A stretch of 29,262 nucleotides of DNA. Source: a virus. The position numbers and the translations under genes are program-made. Where the stretch lies: the IMG/VR virus record IMGVR_UViG_3300025617_000881, positions 1 through 29,262 of that record; one strand, 5' to 3'. This document shows positions 1 to 8,011 of this stretch, in pieces. Numbering within the stretch: position 1 is the stretch's first letter; each line of letters starts with the position of its first letter. Below the pieces are notes generated by a model. The model was not told where the DNA came from. It saw nothing but the letters and a program-made list of their open reading frames with translations, and searched no databases.

Positions 1-440
1 GCTGAATCATCACCGTTAATATTAATTTGTAATGGAGTTGTTAAATATCCTGCTTGACTGTGATCGCCCCATCCGTATGCTGTGTTCCAATTGTTAACTT
101 CTGTTCCTTGTAGATTAGCACTAGGAATTTTTCCATCTACAGCGTCAACAAGTAACGTACTATCGTCAGCAAACACTGAACCGTTAATATCTTTAACTAT
201 TGAACTAAGCGTTGCGTCTAAGATAATTTGATCTGTGTTTGAGTCAACTGTTACTGTAATATTGTTGTGTCTATTATGATTAAATGCCGGACCTGTTATA
301 TCAGTCACGTTGCCTGAAGCAGAACCAACCAGCGTATATAATTCTTCAAAGTTTGCGTTTACTTTGGTAAATGCGGTGCGTAACGGATCACCGTTATTTG
401 AATTAGCACCTGTTCCTAAATTAATTACTTGTTTTGTCAT
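1..440 (-). CDS. Phage structural / tail-fibre-like protein, N-terminal part (runs off left edge)
   Basis: Reading the minus strand from the ATG at 438-440 gives an open frame of about 146 codons with no stop before base 1, so only the N-terminus is present. It opens MTKQVINLGTGANSNNGDPL and continues with RTAFTKVNANFEELY, a start common in baseplate or fibre-associated proteins of marine T4-like phages. Further on it has NNWNTAYGWGDHSQAGY, a repeat-type motif frequent in phage tail-fibre and structural proteins. A GGATGA ribosome site lies 7-12 bases upstream. A TAAATATACT late-promoter-like element lies about 46 bases before the start. Role as a virion component is from family knowledge; the exact protein is unknown. 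Confidence 0.8.
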   Translation of the reverse strand, partial: MTKQVINLGTGANSNNGDPLRTAFTKVNANFEELYTLVGSASGNVTDITGPAFNHNRHNNITVTVDSNTDQIILDATLSSIVKDINGSVFADDSTLLVDAVDGKIPSANLQGTEVNNWNTAYGWGDHSQAGYLTTPLQININGDDS

Positions 441-485
441 TATTGTTCATCCAGCGGCTGTGTTTCCTGTAAATAGCTCAGTATA

Positions 486-495
486 AGTATATTTA
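486..495 (-). promoter_or_regulatory. T4-late-like promoter element
   Basis: On the minus strand the sequence reads TAAATATACT, close to the T4 late -10 element TATAAATACT. It lies 46 bases before the start of the structural gene. The same element reads TATAAGTATATTTAG on the plus strand, ahead of the ALA synthase gene, so it could serve both directions. Confidence 0.35.
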
Positions 496-507
496 GCGTA
501 ACGGACT

Positions 508-1710
508 ATGATTGAAAAAGAACCTTTTAGAAAATTAATTACAGATCTTAAAGAATCTGGAAAATATAGAGTATTCAACGATATTCTTCGTGAAGCAGGA
601 GACTATCCAAATGCTATTTGGTATGGTCCTTACAACATTAAGAAAATTATCAATTGGTGTAGCAATGACTATTTAGGTATGGGACAGCACAAAGTTGTAC
701 TTGATGCTATGCGAACAGCTCTAGATCAAACAGGAGCAGGTTCCGGAGGTACTAGAAACATTGCTGGTACAAGTCATTATCATGTAGCACTCGAACACGA
801 GCTTGCTGGCCTACATAATAAACAGCGCAGTTTATTATTTTCATCTGCGTATGTAGCAAATGAATGGACACTAATTGCTCTTTCACAAATAATCAAAGAC
901 ATTGAGTTTGTCAGTGATTCTAAAAATCATGCTAGTTTAATACAGGGTATGCGTCATAGTCGTAGACCTAAGCATATCTTTGAACATAACGATATGGAAT
1001 CACTAGAACACGCTCTATCACAAGTAGAAGGAACTCCTTGTATTGTTTTTGAAAGTGTCTACAGCATGGACGGAAGTGTTAGTAAGATAAAAGAAATTAT
1101 TAAACTAGCCAAAAAATATCGTGCTATCACATACATTGATGAAGTACATGCTGTAGGACTATATGGAGATAAAGGCGGCGGCTGGACTGAAGCATTGGGT
1201 GTTCAAGATGATATTGATATTATCAACGGAACACTAGGAAAAGCGTTTGGAGTACAAGGCGGGTACATTGCGGCTGATTCTGAAATAGTAGATGCTATTC
1301 GCAGTATTGCTAGTGGATTTATTTTTACAACTTCAATGAGCCCTGTTACTTGTGCTGGCGCATTGGCTGCCGTAAAATATCTAAAACAACATAACGAACT
1401 TAGAGAAGCACATCAAGAACGTGCTAAAAAATTAAAGTTAATGTTAAGTGACGTTAATATTGAAGTCCACACAGACAGTCAAACACACATTGTACCTGTT
1501 ATGGTGCGTGACCCTAAACTGTGTAAACGTATGAGCGACATGTTACTAGAAGATTATAACATTTATGTACAGAGTATAAACTATCCTACAGTAGACGAAG
1601 GTACAGAGAGGTTACGTATTGCTCCTACTCCGTTACATACAGATTCTATGATGGGAGATTTAGTTGATTCTCTAAGAAAAGTTTTCAAAAGGTGTAATGA
1701 AAATGTTTGA
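508..1710 (+). CDS. hemA: 5-aminolevulinate synthase (ALAS)
   Basis: Pyridoxal-phosphate enzyme that condenses glycine and succinyl-CoA to 5-aminolevulinate, the first step of C4-pathway haem synthesis. At 400 aa it is the normal length. Visible landmarks are CSNDYLGMG (51-59), [17 protein letters not shown] (76-92), [16 protein letters not shown] (136-151), the cofactor-binding [10 protein letters not shown] (211-220) and [15 protein letters not shown] with the Schiff-base lysine at K245. [11 protein letters not shown] and GTRNIAGT match ALAS better than the related BioF or KBL enzymes. The start has a weak GGA ribosome site. The 3' end overlaps the next gene by 14 bases, so the two are probably co-expressed. 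It appears full length with its key residues, so it is likely an active auxiliary metabolic gene. Confidence 0.9.
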   Translation: MIEKEPFRKLITDLKESGKYRVFNDILREAGDYPNAIWYGPYNIKKIINWCSNDYLGMGQHKVVLDAMRTALDQTGAGSGGTRNIAGTSHYHVALEHELAGLHNKQRSLLFSSAYVANEWTLIALSQIIKDIEFVSDSKNHASLIQGMRHSRRPKHIFEHNDMESLEHALSQVEGTPCIVFESVYSMDGSVSKIKEIIKLAKKYRAITYIDEVHAVGLYGDKGGGWTEALGVQDDIDIINGTLGKAFGVQGGYIAADSEIVDAIRSIASGFIFTTSMSPVTCAGALAAVKYLKQHNELREAHQERAKKLKLMLSDVNIEVHTDSQTHIVPVMVRDPKLCKRMSDMLLEDYNIYVQSINYPTVDEGTERLRIAPTPLHTDSMMGDLVDSLRKVFKRCNENV

Positions 1711-2290
1711 TTTAAAAAGTGTTGTAAACGAACCTCCTATTATTGGGTTTGATTATAATACACAAGAGTTGGAATCTGTATATTCAAGAGAGATGATTTC
1801 AGATCCTTCTGAGCAAGGACTCGGCCATCCGTATCAAAATTTAAGAAGACTGTTCTATGGCGAGTCTGATGGATTTAGAAATTTCTATAAAACTGTACAG
1901 GATTCTGTTCCTAGTATAGTTAAAAAATTTGTAAGTATGGATCAACAGCAAACCAAAATGCCAAAACGTTGGGCATCGCATGATGTTGAAAAAATTGCTC
2001 GTAGTATAAAACTACAAGTACTGCCGGTAATTGATATGCCGGGATTTCAATTAGGAAGTCATTTAGATCAAAGAACTTGGTTCGCCACAGGTTTATTAAA
2101 CATAAGCGACAACGTATCTGTAACACATTTTACAAAGAAGAAAAAATCAACGTTTACTAGATCTTATTATAAAGCAGAAGGAGCATCTGGAAAGGGCATA
2201 CTTTGGCTTAATACTGAATCAACATGGCATCATATGACGCCAGTGCCACACGAAAGAAAAATCATACAAATAAATTTAGTACTTCTTTAA
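1697..2290 (+). CDS. 2OG-Fe(II) oxygenase-like protein
   Basis: 197 aa. The C-terminal half has the facial-triad pattern of 2-oxoglutarate/Fe(II) dioxygenases or a related cupin fold: H122-x-D124 in [10 protein letters not shown]178/H179 in STWHHMTPV, and R187 for the co-substrate carboxylate. The N-terminal 90 residues are not recognised. It overlaps ALA synthase by 14 bases (start ATG 1697 or 1703, preceded by AAAAGG) and converges on the minus-strand SDR gene with a 15-base overlap. The substrate is unknown. Similar small oxygenases are common in marine T4-like phages. Confidence 0.6.
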   Translation: MKMFDLKSVVNEPPIIGFDYNTQELESVYSREMISDPSEQGLGHPYQNLRRLFYGESDGFRNFYKTVQDSVPSIVKKFVSMDQQQTKMPKRWASHDVEKIARSIKLQVLPVIDMPGFQLGSHLDQRTWFATGLLNISDNVSVTHFTKKKKSTFTRSYYKAEGASGKGILWLNTESTWHHMTPVPHERKIIQINLVLL

Positions 2291-2920
2291 TGACCCGTGC
2301 TTTGTTATTACAGAACCAGATTGTGTAACACGACTAATAGCTGAAAGCATATCAGAACATTCTTGATCTTCTTTGGTAGAGTCTAACCATATAGGATCCA
2401 TTCCAAAGAAAATTCCTTTGTGTTCAAATTCTGTAAACATTTTCATAATACTTTGATTAGTATATTTTGCGGCACCATACAATGCGTGTTTGTATTGTTC
2501 AGGTTGGTCTTGATGTATCATGCCTGTTAACATCCAACCTATTTTTGTTTCGTTGCCGATGCTAGGTTGTATCATTTTAATTAATAGTAACGGAAGTTGA
2601 CAGTGTGTAAAGTATGCTTGATTCCATTTATTAATATTTGGTAATTGATTATTGTTTTTAAAAACTGTTTGATCTACACCGGTATAAGAGTTTTGATTAA
2701 AAAGTATAATATCATAAACTTTAGAATTACTGTTAATCTTATTAGCAATCTTTTCGATATCTTTTTGTTGTACAGTATTCCAATTTACTCTATAAGAAGT
2801 TACACCAATTATAGGCAACATTTTACTAGTAATAATATCAACAGTGTATTCTTTTGATTTTAAAAACTTTGTAAAAGATAAACCAAACTTTGATCCTCCT
2901 CCTACTAACAATACATTCAT
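2276..2920 (-). CDS. Short-chain dehydrogenase-like Rossmann protein
   Basis: 214 aa. It begins MNVLLVGGGSKFGLSFTKFL, a dinucleotide-binding beta-alpha turn (G7GGSKFG). Later YGAAKYTNQS contains a Y-x-x-x-K pair like the SDR catalytic pair, and LFNQNSYTG sits where SDRs have the N-A-G segment. The substrate cannot be told. The start ATG overlaps the stop of the upstream small gene by 4 bases, with GGAG 8 bases before it. It is the last gene of the minus unit starting with DNA ligase. Confidence 0.6.
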   Translation of the reverse strand: MNVLLVGGGSKFGLSFTKFLKSKEYTVDIITSKMLPIIGVTSYRVNWNTVQQKDIEKIANKINSNSKVYDIILFNQNSYTGVDQTVFKNNNQLPNINKWNQAYFTHCQLPLLLIKMIQPSIGNETKIGWMLTGMIHQDQPEQYKHALYGAAKYTNQSIMKMFTEFEHKGIFFGMDPIWLDSTKEDQECSDMLSAISRVTQSGSVITKHGSLKKY

Positions 2921-3162
2921 ACTTTATCTCCAAACTTTAATAAAAACACTGTGTAATCTTCTTCAGTGATTTCACCAGTAATTACTACTCTGTGTCCTAG
3001 ATAATTATGATCTGGTTTTAGGTGCCAGGTCAAGTCGTGAGCATGTTTATGACACCATTTTCCTTGTTCAGTTGCTTCCCATTTACAAAGTGGCTCAGCA
3101 ACCATTAACACCGGATCTTCAACATCCCCCATGAGGAATTCATGTAGGACACGAGTTTTCAC
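2917..3162 (-). CDS. Small unknown protein between ligase and SDR genes
   Basis: About 81 aa from a GTG at 3160-3162; a longer form from a GTG at 3190-3192 (91 aa) is possible. Neither has a clear ribosome site, so the start is uncertain. The protein is rich in histidine and tryptophan (CHKHAHDLTWHLKPDHNYLGH) and ends with a short acidic beta-like tail. The H/C cluster could bind a metal, but I recognise no family. It follows the ligase gene with no gap and overlaps the next start by 4 bases, so it is translated as part of that operon. Confidence 0.6.
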   Translation of the reverse strand: MKTRVLHEFLMGDVEDPVLMVAEPLCKWEATEQGKWCHKHAHDLTWHLKPDHNYLGHRVVITGEITEEDYTVFLLKFGDKV

Positions 3163-3163
3163 A

Positions 3164-4528
3164 TTAAATTTTCTCGCCTGCTTTGAATCCACGGAAACGT
3201 AAAAAGCGTGGGAAACGCAAACTATACGTACCGTCTTGATTCTGTGTAATGGCGTCTGCTCTTACTTCTACAATTTGCCCAGGGATACTATCTTTACTAT
3301 CCCAAAACTCAGACCTATTAGCATCAGTAAAACCACTACCGACATTAACATTAATTTGCTTTCCGTCATCAAGTCCTTCACAAACGAAAGCACCAAGTTT
3401 GTTTTCGTTCCGTCCTGTTCCTTCTTCGACATGTTTTACCTCCAGAGAAACTTCAATAAATGGCTTTTGTTTTAACCATGCCACGCTTCTCTTACATTGA
3501 TATTTGGCATTAGGATCTTTTATCATAATACCTTCAAAGCCTGCTTCAACCATTTGTTTATTGAAGTCTTTGAATTCTATCTCGTCTGTCATTACATCTA
3601 GATCAAACAGTTTCTGATCTACGATACCAACACAGCCCATTTGTTCAAACAGTTTAGTAAATGTTTTAAGTAGCTCTGTTCTACGCTTTTGACCTAAAAC
3701 ACTTTCACCTGCTTGGAATTCGCTTAGAGGCAAAATATCAAATAGCATAAGTTTAGCATCTTGTGCCTGAACATTATCTTTACGATGAACTTGTTTCATA
3801 AGGCTCTGGAAGTCTTCACTAACAACTTCTCCATCAAGTACATACGAACGCCCAATGTTATCAATTTCTTCTGTGATAGCATCTGTAATATGCGTAAAGT
3901 TTTCTAGTACTTTGCCGTTACGTGTAAACTGTGTTACAGTTTTTTTCAAGTGATCAATTACTGTGATACAACGAACGCCGTCAAGTTTAGGCTCTACCAG
4001 TTTCTTGCCTGTAATCTTGCTTTCATGATTAGCACCATCATGTGCTAGCATACATTCAAACACAGGAACTTTATAGTTGTCCTTCTTAAGTTTCTTAGCA
4101 ACTTTGTTTACAGTCTTTTCACTTACACCACAACGCAAGTCTTTAATAAGGATACGTCTATAGAAACTATTCCACTGTTCTACAGTTGCGATGCTCATCG
4201 TAAGTTCAATCGCATCACGTGCCGCGTGGCCTGTTAACTGTCTTGTTTGTAACTTATCAGCAAGATCCGCAAACACTGGCCACGCAAGTCCTTGTCCGTC
4301 TACTGTTGCTACAGGAACTTGTTGAACTCCAAATGTGTAAAGTTTGTCTAATGCCATACGCACACCTTCAAAGAACTCATCAAGTCCTTCTTCCATAGCC
4401 GCTTCAAGAATTGCTTCTTTGTCTAAGCGACTGTTGTGCGTTTCTAATGCGTGGATAATATAGGTAGGTTGTGTACGCAACATATCACCTGCTGTTGTAA
4501 ACTTCATATCGCCCATTGTGTCGTTCAT
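3164..4528 (-). CDS. ATP-dependent DNA ligase (T4 gp30 type)
   Basis: Seals nicks in duplex DNA during replication, repair and recombination. 454 aa, a little shorter than T4 gp30. Nucleotidyl-transferase motifs are visible in order: motif I EPKLDGVR with the adenylated lysine K181, motif III YVLDGEVV, motif IV GFEGIMIKDP and motif V AWLKQKPFIE, followed by an OB-fold region (VEVRADAITQNQDG). The N-terminal ~170 residues are an alpha-helical DNA-binding domain typical of gp30 ligases. The start ATG has AGAGG 6 bases upstream, and a consensus sigma70-like promoter lies at 4562-4590. It is the first gene of a three-gene minus operon. Confidence 0.93.
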   Translation of the reverse strand: MNDTMGDMKFTTAGDMLRTQPTYIIHALETHNSRLDKEAILEAAMEEGLDEFFEGVRMALDKLYTFGVQQVPVATVDGQGLAWPVFADLADKLQTRQLTGHAARDAIELTMSIATVEQWNSFYRRILIKDLRCGVSEKTVNKVAKKLKKDNYKVPVFECMLAHDGANHESKITGKKLVEPKLDGVRCITVIDHLKKTVTQFTRNGKVLENFTHITDAITEEIDNIGRSYVLDGEVVSEDFQSLMKQVHRKDNVQAQDAKLMLFDILPLSEFQAGESVLGQKRRTELLKTFTKLFEQMGCVGIVDQKLFDLDVMTDEIEFKDFNKQMVEAGFEGIMIKDPNAKYQCKRSVAWLKQKPFIEVSLEVKHVEEGTGRNENKLGAFVCEGLDDGKQINVNVGSGFTDANRSEFWDSKDSIPGQIVEVRADAITQNQDGTYSLRFPRFLRFRGFKAGEKI

Positions 4529-4561
4529 AATGCCTCTGCTTTCTATACAATTTATAACACA

Positions 4562-4590
4562 ATTATACTAGAGAATTGTAACATTGTCAA
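4562..4590 (-). promoter_or_regulatory. Sigma70-like promoter for the DNA ligase operon
   Basis: On the minus strand: TTGACA (4585-4590), 17-base spacer, TATAAT (4562-4567). Both hexamers match the consensus perfectly. It is 34 bases upstream of the ligase ATG. Confidence 0.85.
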
Positions 4591-4612
4591 GCTCTTTTTC
4601 TAGTTCTTTGCT

Positions 4613-4921
4613 TTAATCATTTGTTACTTTCGGTTGAAAGTAATACCCCCATGCTTCAGCAACAGTATCCCAATATCCTACGATTTGTTGTTTATTCCTA
4701 GCAAGTTGTTCTTGTCCTTCTGCCCAACTATTCTTCTGATACTCTTTTGTCTCAGACCATTCTTGTTTTACAAAGTCAGTAACTTTATTGTTCACTGCTC
4801 CGAATTTGATATTTTCAATAGTATTAATAATTGGATTAGTTTGTTCGTTTGCCTTTGCTTCGTAGTTGTGTACAAGTGTTACTAATGTTACTGCCACTGC
4901 TATTACTGCTATGTTTTTCAT
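4613..4921 (-). CDS. Small exported or membrane-anchored protein
   Basis: 102 aa. The N-terminus MKNIAVIAVAVTLVTLVHNY followed by EAKANE is a signal peptide, possibly cleaved after AKA, or a membrane anchor. The mature part is polar and aromatic-rich (QEWSETKEYQKNSWAEGQ, AEAWGYYFQPK) and predicted helical. No family is recognised. AGAGG lies 6 bases before the start, and the stop of the upstream gene is only one base away, so the two are co-translated. Confidence 0.65.
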   Translation of the reverse strand: MKNIAVIAVAVTLVTLVHNYEAKANEQTNPIINTIENIKFGAVNNKVTDFVKQEWSETKEYQKNSWAEGQEQLARNKQQIVGYWDTVAEAWGYYFQPKVTND

Positions 4922-4922
4922 A

Positions 4923-5420
4923 TTAGCCTCTTTCTGTTGTTAGTTTGTTTCTGAGTTTTCTACGTGACTCAATTTGCTTCCAATATCTAAATGGATGATA
5001 GGTTTGATAGTAACCTTTAGGTTCTAATAGTTTACTAGCATCATCTAGTTTTCTTATGTCTTGGATGAGTACCATTGTAAATCCTCCGGTGTTCCCTTCT
5101 AATAACCACAAGCCCTTGTTACGAACATTTAGAGAACTATTTAGGCTATCAACTCCGCCCTGTAGTTGTCCTTCATTTATTTGTTCGATGTTTGAATTCA
5201 TAGCGACTACAACCATTTCATAGGTGCCGTCAAATTTTTCACATTGCTCGCTTACTGCTGACCAAAAGTCCCATAGGTCAGCGTCTTTTACTTTAACTAC
5301 ATCAATTTTGTTTGTTTCAAGAGTATTCTTTGCGTAAGGGCAAATTTTTTGTACATGGATAGCATTGATCCATTCTACTAAGAATCTATCTAAATTTGTA
5401 TCTAAAGGATCGTAATTCAT
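4923..5420 (-). CDS. Unknown 165-aa phage protein
   Basis: Start set at ATG 5418-5420, which has AAAGGA upstream. A longer frame reaching 5477 would run through the tRNA gene and is rejected. The segment EWINAIHVQKICPYAKNT, a C-P-Y-A-K box after a helix, recalls the CPFA motif of DUF1415-type proteins, but this is a weak likeness. The C-terminus is basic (ESRRKLRNKLTTERG). It lies directly downstream of tRNA-Arg and is probably read from the tRNA promoter at 5519-5547. Confidence 0.6.
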   Translation of the reverse strand: MNYDPLDTNLDRFLVEWINAIHVQKICPYAKNTLETNKIDVVKVKDADLWDFWSAVSEQCEKFDGTYEMVVVAMNSNIEQINEGQLQGGVDSLNSSLNVRNKGLWLLEGNTGGFTMVLIQDIRKLDDASKLLEPKGYYQTYHPFRYWKQIESRRKLRNKLTTERG

Positions 5421-5432
5421 TTTATTCCTTTT

Positions 5433-5509
5433 TGGCGCACCCGAAAGGATTCGAACCTCTGGCCCCAACTTCCGCAAAGTTGTGCTCTATCCAGCTGAGC
5501 TACGGGTGC
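5433..5509 (-). tRNA. tRNA-Arg, anticodon GCG
   Basis: A full cloverleaf on the minus strand: acceptor GCACCCG/CGGGTGC with discriminator G and encoded CCA; D arm GCTC-AGCTGGATA-GAGC; anticodon stem CAACT/AGTTG with loop TTGCGGA; T arm with TTCGAAT. The anticodon GCG is at 5473-5475 and reads CGC/CGT. A20 in the D loop is the arginine identity base, and the molecule resembles bacterial tRNA-Arg(ACG) except for position 34. It has its own promoter at 5519-5547. Confidence 0.92.
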
Positions 5510-5518
5510 GTAATTATT

Positions 5519-5547
5519 ACAGTACAATCTTATTTTGGTTTTGTCAA
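5519..5547 (-). promoter_or_regulatory. Sigma70-like promoter upstream of tRNA-Arg
   Basis: Minus strand: TTGACA (5542-5547), 17-base spacer, TACTGT (5519-5524). It lies 10 bases upstream of the mature tRNA end and just after the stop of the methyltransferase gene. Confidence 0.65.
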
Positions 5548-5549
5548 GT

Positions 5550-6482
5550 TTAACATTTCCAAACATATATCTTATCCTGTTTCTTTTTACCTTTTTGTTG
5601 CCCTAATTGTTGTTTTAAATCTTCTTCTTCATCACAAGGTTTAAGTCCGTGAGCAAGAGCATCTTCATACATCTTAGGACTAATGTTAAATGCTACGTTG
5701 CCACCTTTCTTGATGTGTGTTACACATTTAGACCAAAGAGGAATAAAGAAGTTCTCATAGAAAGCCTTGTCGCTTTGCCACGGCTCCATGTGTTCATATA
5801 TTTCTAAATTAACATAAGGTGGACTTGTTAATACGAAGTCATAATCTAATTTAGAAAAGTCTACATCTAACGCACTTTGCCACAGCATGTTTAGTTTGAA
5901 TGTTTTTTCTTCTTCAAACAATCCGTTGCCAAAGTTGCGCTCTGCGTCTAAGAACTTAATCATCTTGTCATAGGCAGACTTCATTTCGATATTAGTATCA
6001 ATGCCTGTATAATCTATTCCTAAACTCCAAGCACCAAGCATACGTCCGCCCCAGCCTGCTGTAGGATCTAGTACACTTTTAGCATTGTATTTTTTATACA
6101 AGTATTTGGCAGTTGTACTCTTAAACATTACAATACTGCCTAGGTTAATTCTAAAACACTCATACACATTGCCAGCGGCTGTTCTTCCGCCCCTGTTACG
6201 AATCTTAGTTTGCTCTATCAGTTTATTCCATTGGTCTTTATCGTTCCAAATGTCATAGATAGTTTTGCCTTTCTCTCGTTTACAGTTTAGCAAGTTCTTA
6301 AACTGAAAGTGATAGAGGAAAGGATTGCCAGCAAAGTTGTTTTCGTTAGAGTCTGCGGCAAACTTGTTTAGATTATCCAAGTCACGCTGAAGCTCTTCAG
6401 TAGTAATCAATTTATGATTTTCAAGATCTTCGATTACTACACTATCAAGATGTAAGTTTACAGGTTTTAAATCGTCTGCCAT
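5550..6482 (-). CDS. DNA methyltransferase (N4-cytosine / N6-adenine type)
   Basis: 310 aa. Transfers a methyl group from S-adenosylmethionine to an exocyclic amino group in DNA. The SAM-binding motif I is DPTAGWGGRMLGAW (139-152) and the catalytic motif IV is TSPPY (219-223), the order I then IV marking the gamma/beta-like amino-methyltransferase group. The first ~120 residues may hold target recognition. The start at 6480-6482 (MADDLKPVN) was chosen because the longer frame to 6563 lies mostly inside the upstream gene; the ribosome site is weak. It overlaps the upstream gene by 16 bases. It could protect phage DNA or partner the possible nuclease next to it. Confidence 0.8.
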   Translation of the reverse strand: MADDLKPVNLHLDSVVIEDLENHKLITTEELQRDLDNLNKFAADSNENNFAGNPFLYHFQFKNLLNCKREKGKTIYDIWNDKDQWNKLIEQTKIRNRGGRTAAGNVYECFRINLGSIVMFKSTTAKYLYKKYNAKSVLDPTAGWGGRMLGAWSLGIDYTGIDTNIEMKSAYDKMIKFLDAERNFGNGLFEEEKTFKLNMLWQSALDVDFSKLDYDFVLTSPPYVNLEIYEHMEPWQSDKAFYENFFIPLWSKCVTHIKKGGNVAFNISPKMYEDALAHGLKPCDEEEDLKQQLGQQKGKKKQDKIYVWKC

Positions 6483-7621
6483 ATATTTTCTTTGTATTTC
6501 AATCCTTGGATCATATTCTGTGGTGGGCCAGCAAATGTTCCTGTGTGATAACGTATGTGCCATTCTACTGTTGTAGGGTTACTTTCTGGCTTGGTTTTAA
6601 TTTTACACAGCAAGTCAAGTCCTGCGCCAAAGGTGCCTGCTTTATCAGCAATGTCAACTTGTATATTTTCTTTAACATCATTAATACTAGGTACATAATA
6701 CACTGAATTCTTGCCAAAGTCAACATAAAAGTATGCCCGTTCTGTGAAGCCTCCTAGTTGGCTAAGTTTGACAGGATCAGTTGTTACAGTATCAATAAAA
6801 ACCTCAATTAACTTGGGCTTAATTACACGATAAAGATCGTTGCGTTCTTGTAAAAATTGTTCTTTGTTATGTTGATAAAAATCACCAAAAACTCTGTTTG
6901 CTCGTTTGGCTACCTTCTTTATTATACCTTTCTGTGTCATAAAGATGTTGTGAAACAGATTGGATTCTGTCATCCTAACACTGCCTTTGTTATAACGTAA
7001 TTCAAACTCATCTTCTGCTACACGTTCAATAGCATACTTGCCTAAGTCATGTTGCTTACGTGAAGGATCGGTCCACACATCGCCGACATTAGGAATAGAA
7101 TTAACTACGCACTTTTTAACTGCTTTCATCAAGTTAGCAAATTCAACTGGTGCCAAGTGTTCAAATAAATCACTGCCGTGAGCATTGCCTAAGTTTAGAT
7201 CTTTAGTACCAAAGTTAAACAGATTAGGTGCTCCTGCTTTAACACTTACACCACCTAGAGGATGTCCAACAAATAAAATATCTGCCGGACTATCATTGTC
7301 ATTGTTGTTATCATCTGCCTGCCAATCAAACACAGATGGAATGGCATAACCGTTGTCTACACAATAGTCTTTAATCTTTTCTACGTATTCTTTTGCTTTA
7401 TTAAAGTTAGCAATAAAATCCCGTGTACCTGTTTCACACGCAATAGGAACAGCCTTGCGAATATCTACAATAGTTTTCTCAGGGTTAACCAACTTGGTTA
7501 GGTCAAGATAATTCTCTGGAGGACGTTGGTTAAAGTCTGAACCAATATCACTCTTTGCTATACAAGCAAACAGTACAGGCAACTCTGTTACATATTTTGT
7601 TTGATTGCTTTTACCGCCCAT
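6467..7621 (-). CDS. Unknown 384-aa protein, possibly a restriction-like nuclease
   Basis: No family is firmly recognised. The segment PADILFVGHPLGGVSVKAG (from about residue 112) has an acidic residue followed by a G-V-S-V-K strand, which resembles the D-x(n)-x-x-K active site of PD-(D/E)xK restriction endonucleases in which one acid is replaced. The C-terminus (WHIRYHTGTFAGPPQNMIQG) is conserved-looking and rich in aromatic and basic residues. It sits between an HNH nuclease gene and a DNA methyltransferase gene, with 11- and 16-base overlaps, which supports a DNA-directed role. The nuclease idea is inference. Confidence 0.45.
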   Translation of the reverse strand: MGGKSNQTKYVTELPVLFACIAKSDIGSDFNQRPPENYLDLTKLVNPEKTIVDIRKAVPIACETGTRDFIANFNKAKEYVEKIKDYCVDNGYAIPSVFDWQADDNNNDNDSPADILFVGHPLGGVSVKAGAPNLFNFGTKDLNLGNAHGSDLFEHLAPVEFANLMKAVKKCVVNSIPNVGDVWTDPSRKQHDLGKYAIERVAEDEFELRYNKGSVRMTESNLFHNIFMTQKGIIKKVAKRANRVFGDFYQHNKEQFLQERNDLYRVIKPKLIEVFIDTVTTDPVKLSQLGGFTERAYFYVDFGKNSVYYVPSINDVKENIQVDIADKAGTFGAGLDLLCKIKTKPESNPTTVEWHIRYHTGTFAGPPQNMIQGLKYKENIWQTI

Positions 7622-8009
7622 TGTTTCTCTCCAATACTTCTACTATGGCTTTGTAACGATTAATATCTTCTGCTGTTGAATTATTCTTTAGTGTGTTACA
7701 ACGATAACATATAATCCACAGGTTGTCAAGTGAATTGGTTAAGTTTTCGTTGATACTTCGTGGAATAATATGATCGGTACTAGGAGTATTAACGTCTAAT
7801 TTATCTACATTGTTTTTGCCAAGGCCGTAATCTAATTCACTGCCGCAACAGGAACAGTTAGTTCCACATTTATCTAAGAACAAGTCAGGATCAACATTCC
7901 ACTTCTGTGCGTTTTTGTGTGCCCACACCGGGCGAAGGTCGCCGGTCTTACATACTAAACGATAAAGTTCACGAGTATGATATGTTGCTGGATCAAATTT
8001 TGAATACAT
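7611..8009 (-). CDS. HNH endonuclease
   Basis: 132 aa from ATG 8007-8009, which directly follows the upstream stop and has AAGGTG 6 bases before it. A longer frame to 8090 lies inside the upstream gene and is not preferred. Zinc-binding pairs C52-x-x-C55 and C101-x-x-C104 bracket the HNH core: D79-H80 in STDHIIPRS, N96 in the LDNLWIICYRC helix, and N105. Such small enzymes nick or cut DNA; in phages they may be homing nucleases or packaging helpers. There is no obvious intron or intein nearby. Confidence 0.8.
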   Translation of the reverse strand: MYSKFDPATYHTRELYRLVCKTGDLRPVWAHKNAQKWNVDPDLFLDKCGTNCSCCGSELDYGLGKNNVDKLDVNTPSTDHIIPRSINENLTNSLDNLWIICYRCNTLKNNSTAEDINRYKAIVEVLERNNGR

Positions 8010-8011
8010 GT

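Noticed and set aside
508-1710. Assignment as BioF (AONS) or KBL instead of ALA synthase
   Set aside because: All three are alpha-oxoamine synthases, but the [13 protein letters not shown] and [11 protein letters not shown] segments match ALA synthases best.
4923-5477. Longer version of the 165-aa protein starting at 5477
   Set aside because: The extra codons lie within the tRNA-Arg gene, and the ATG at 5420 has its own ribosome site.
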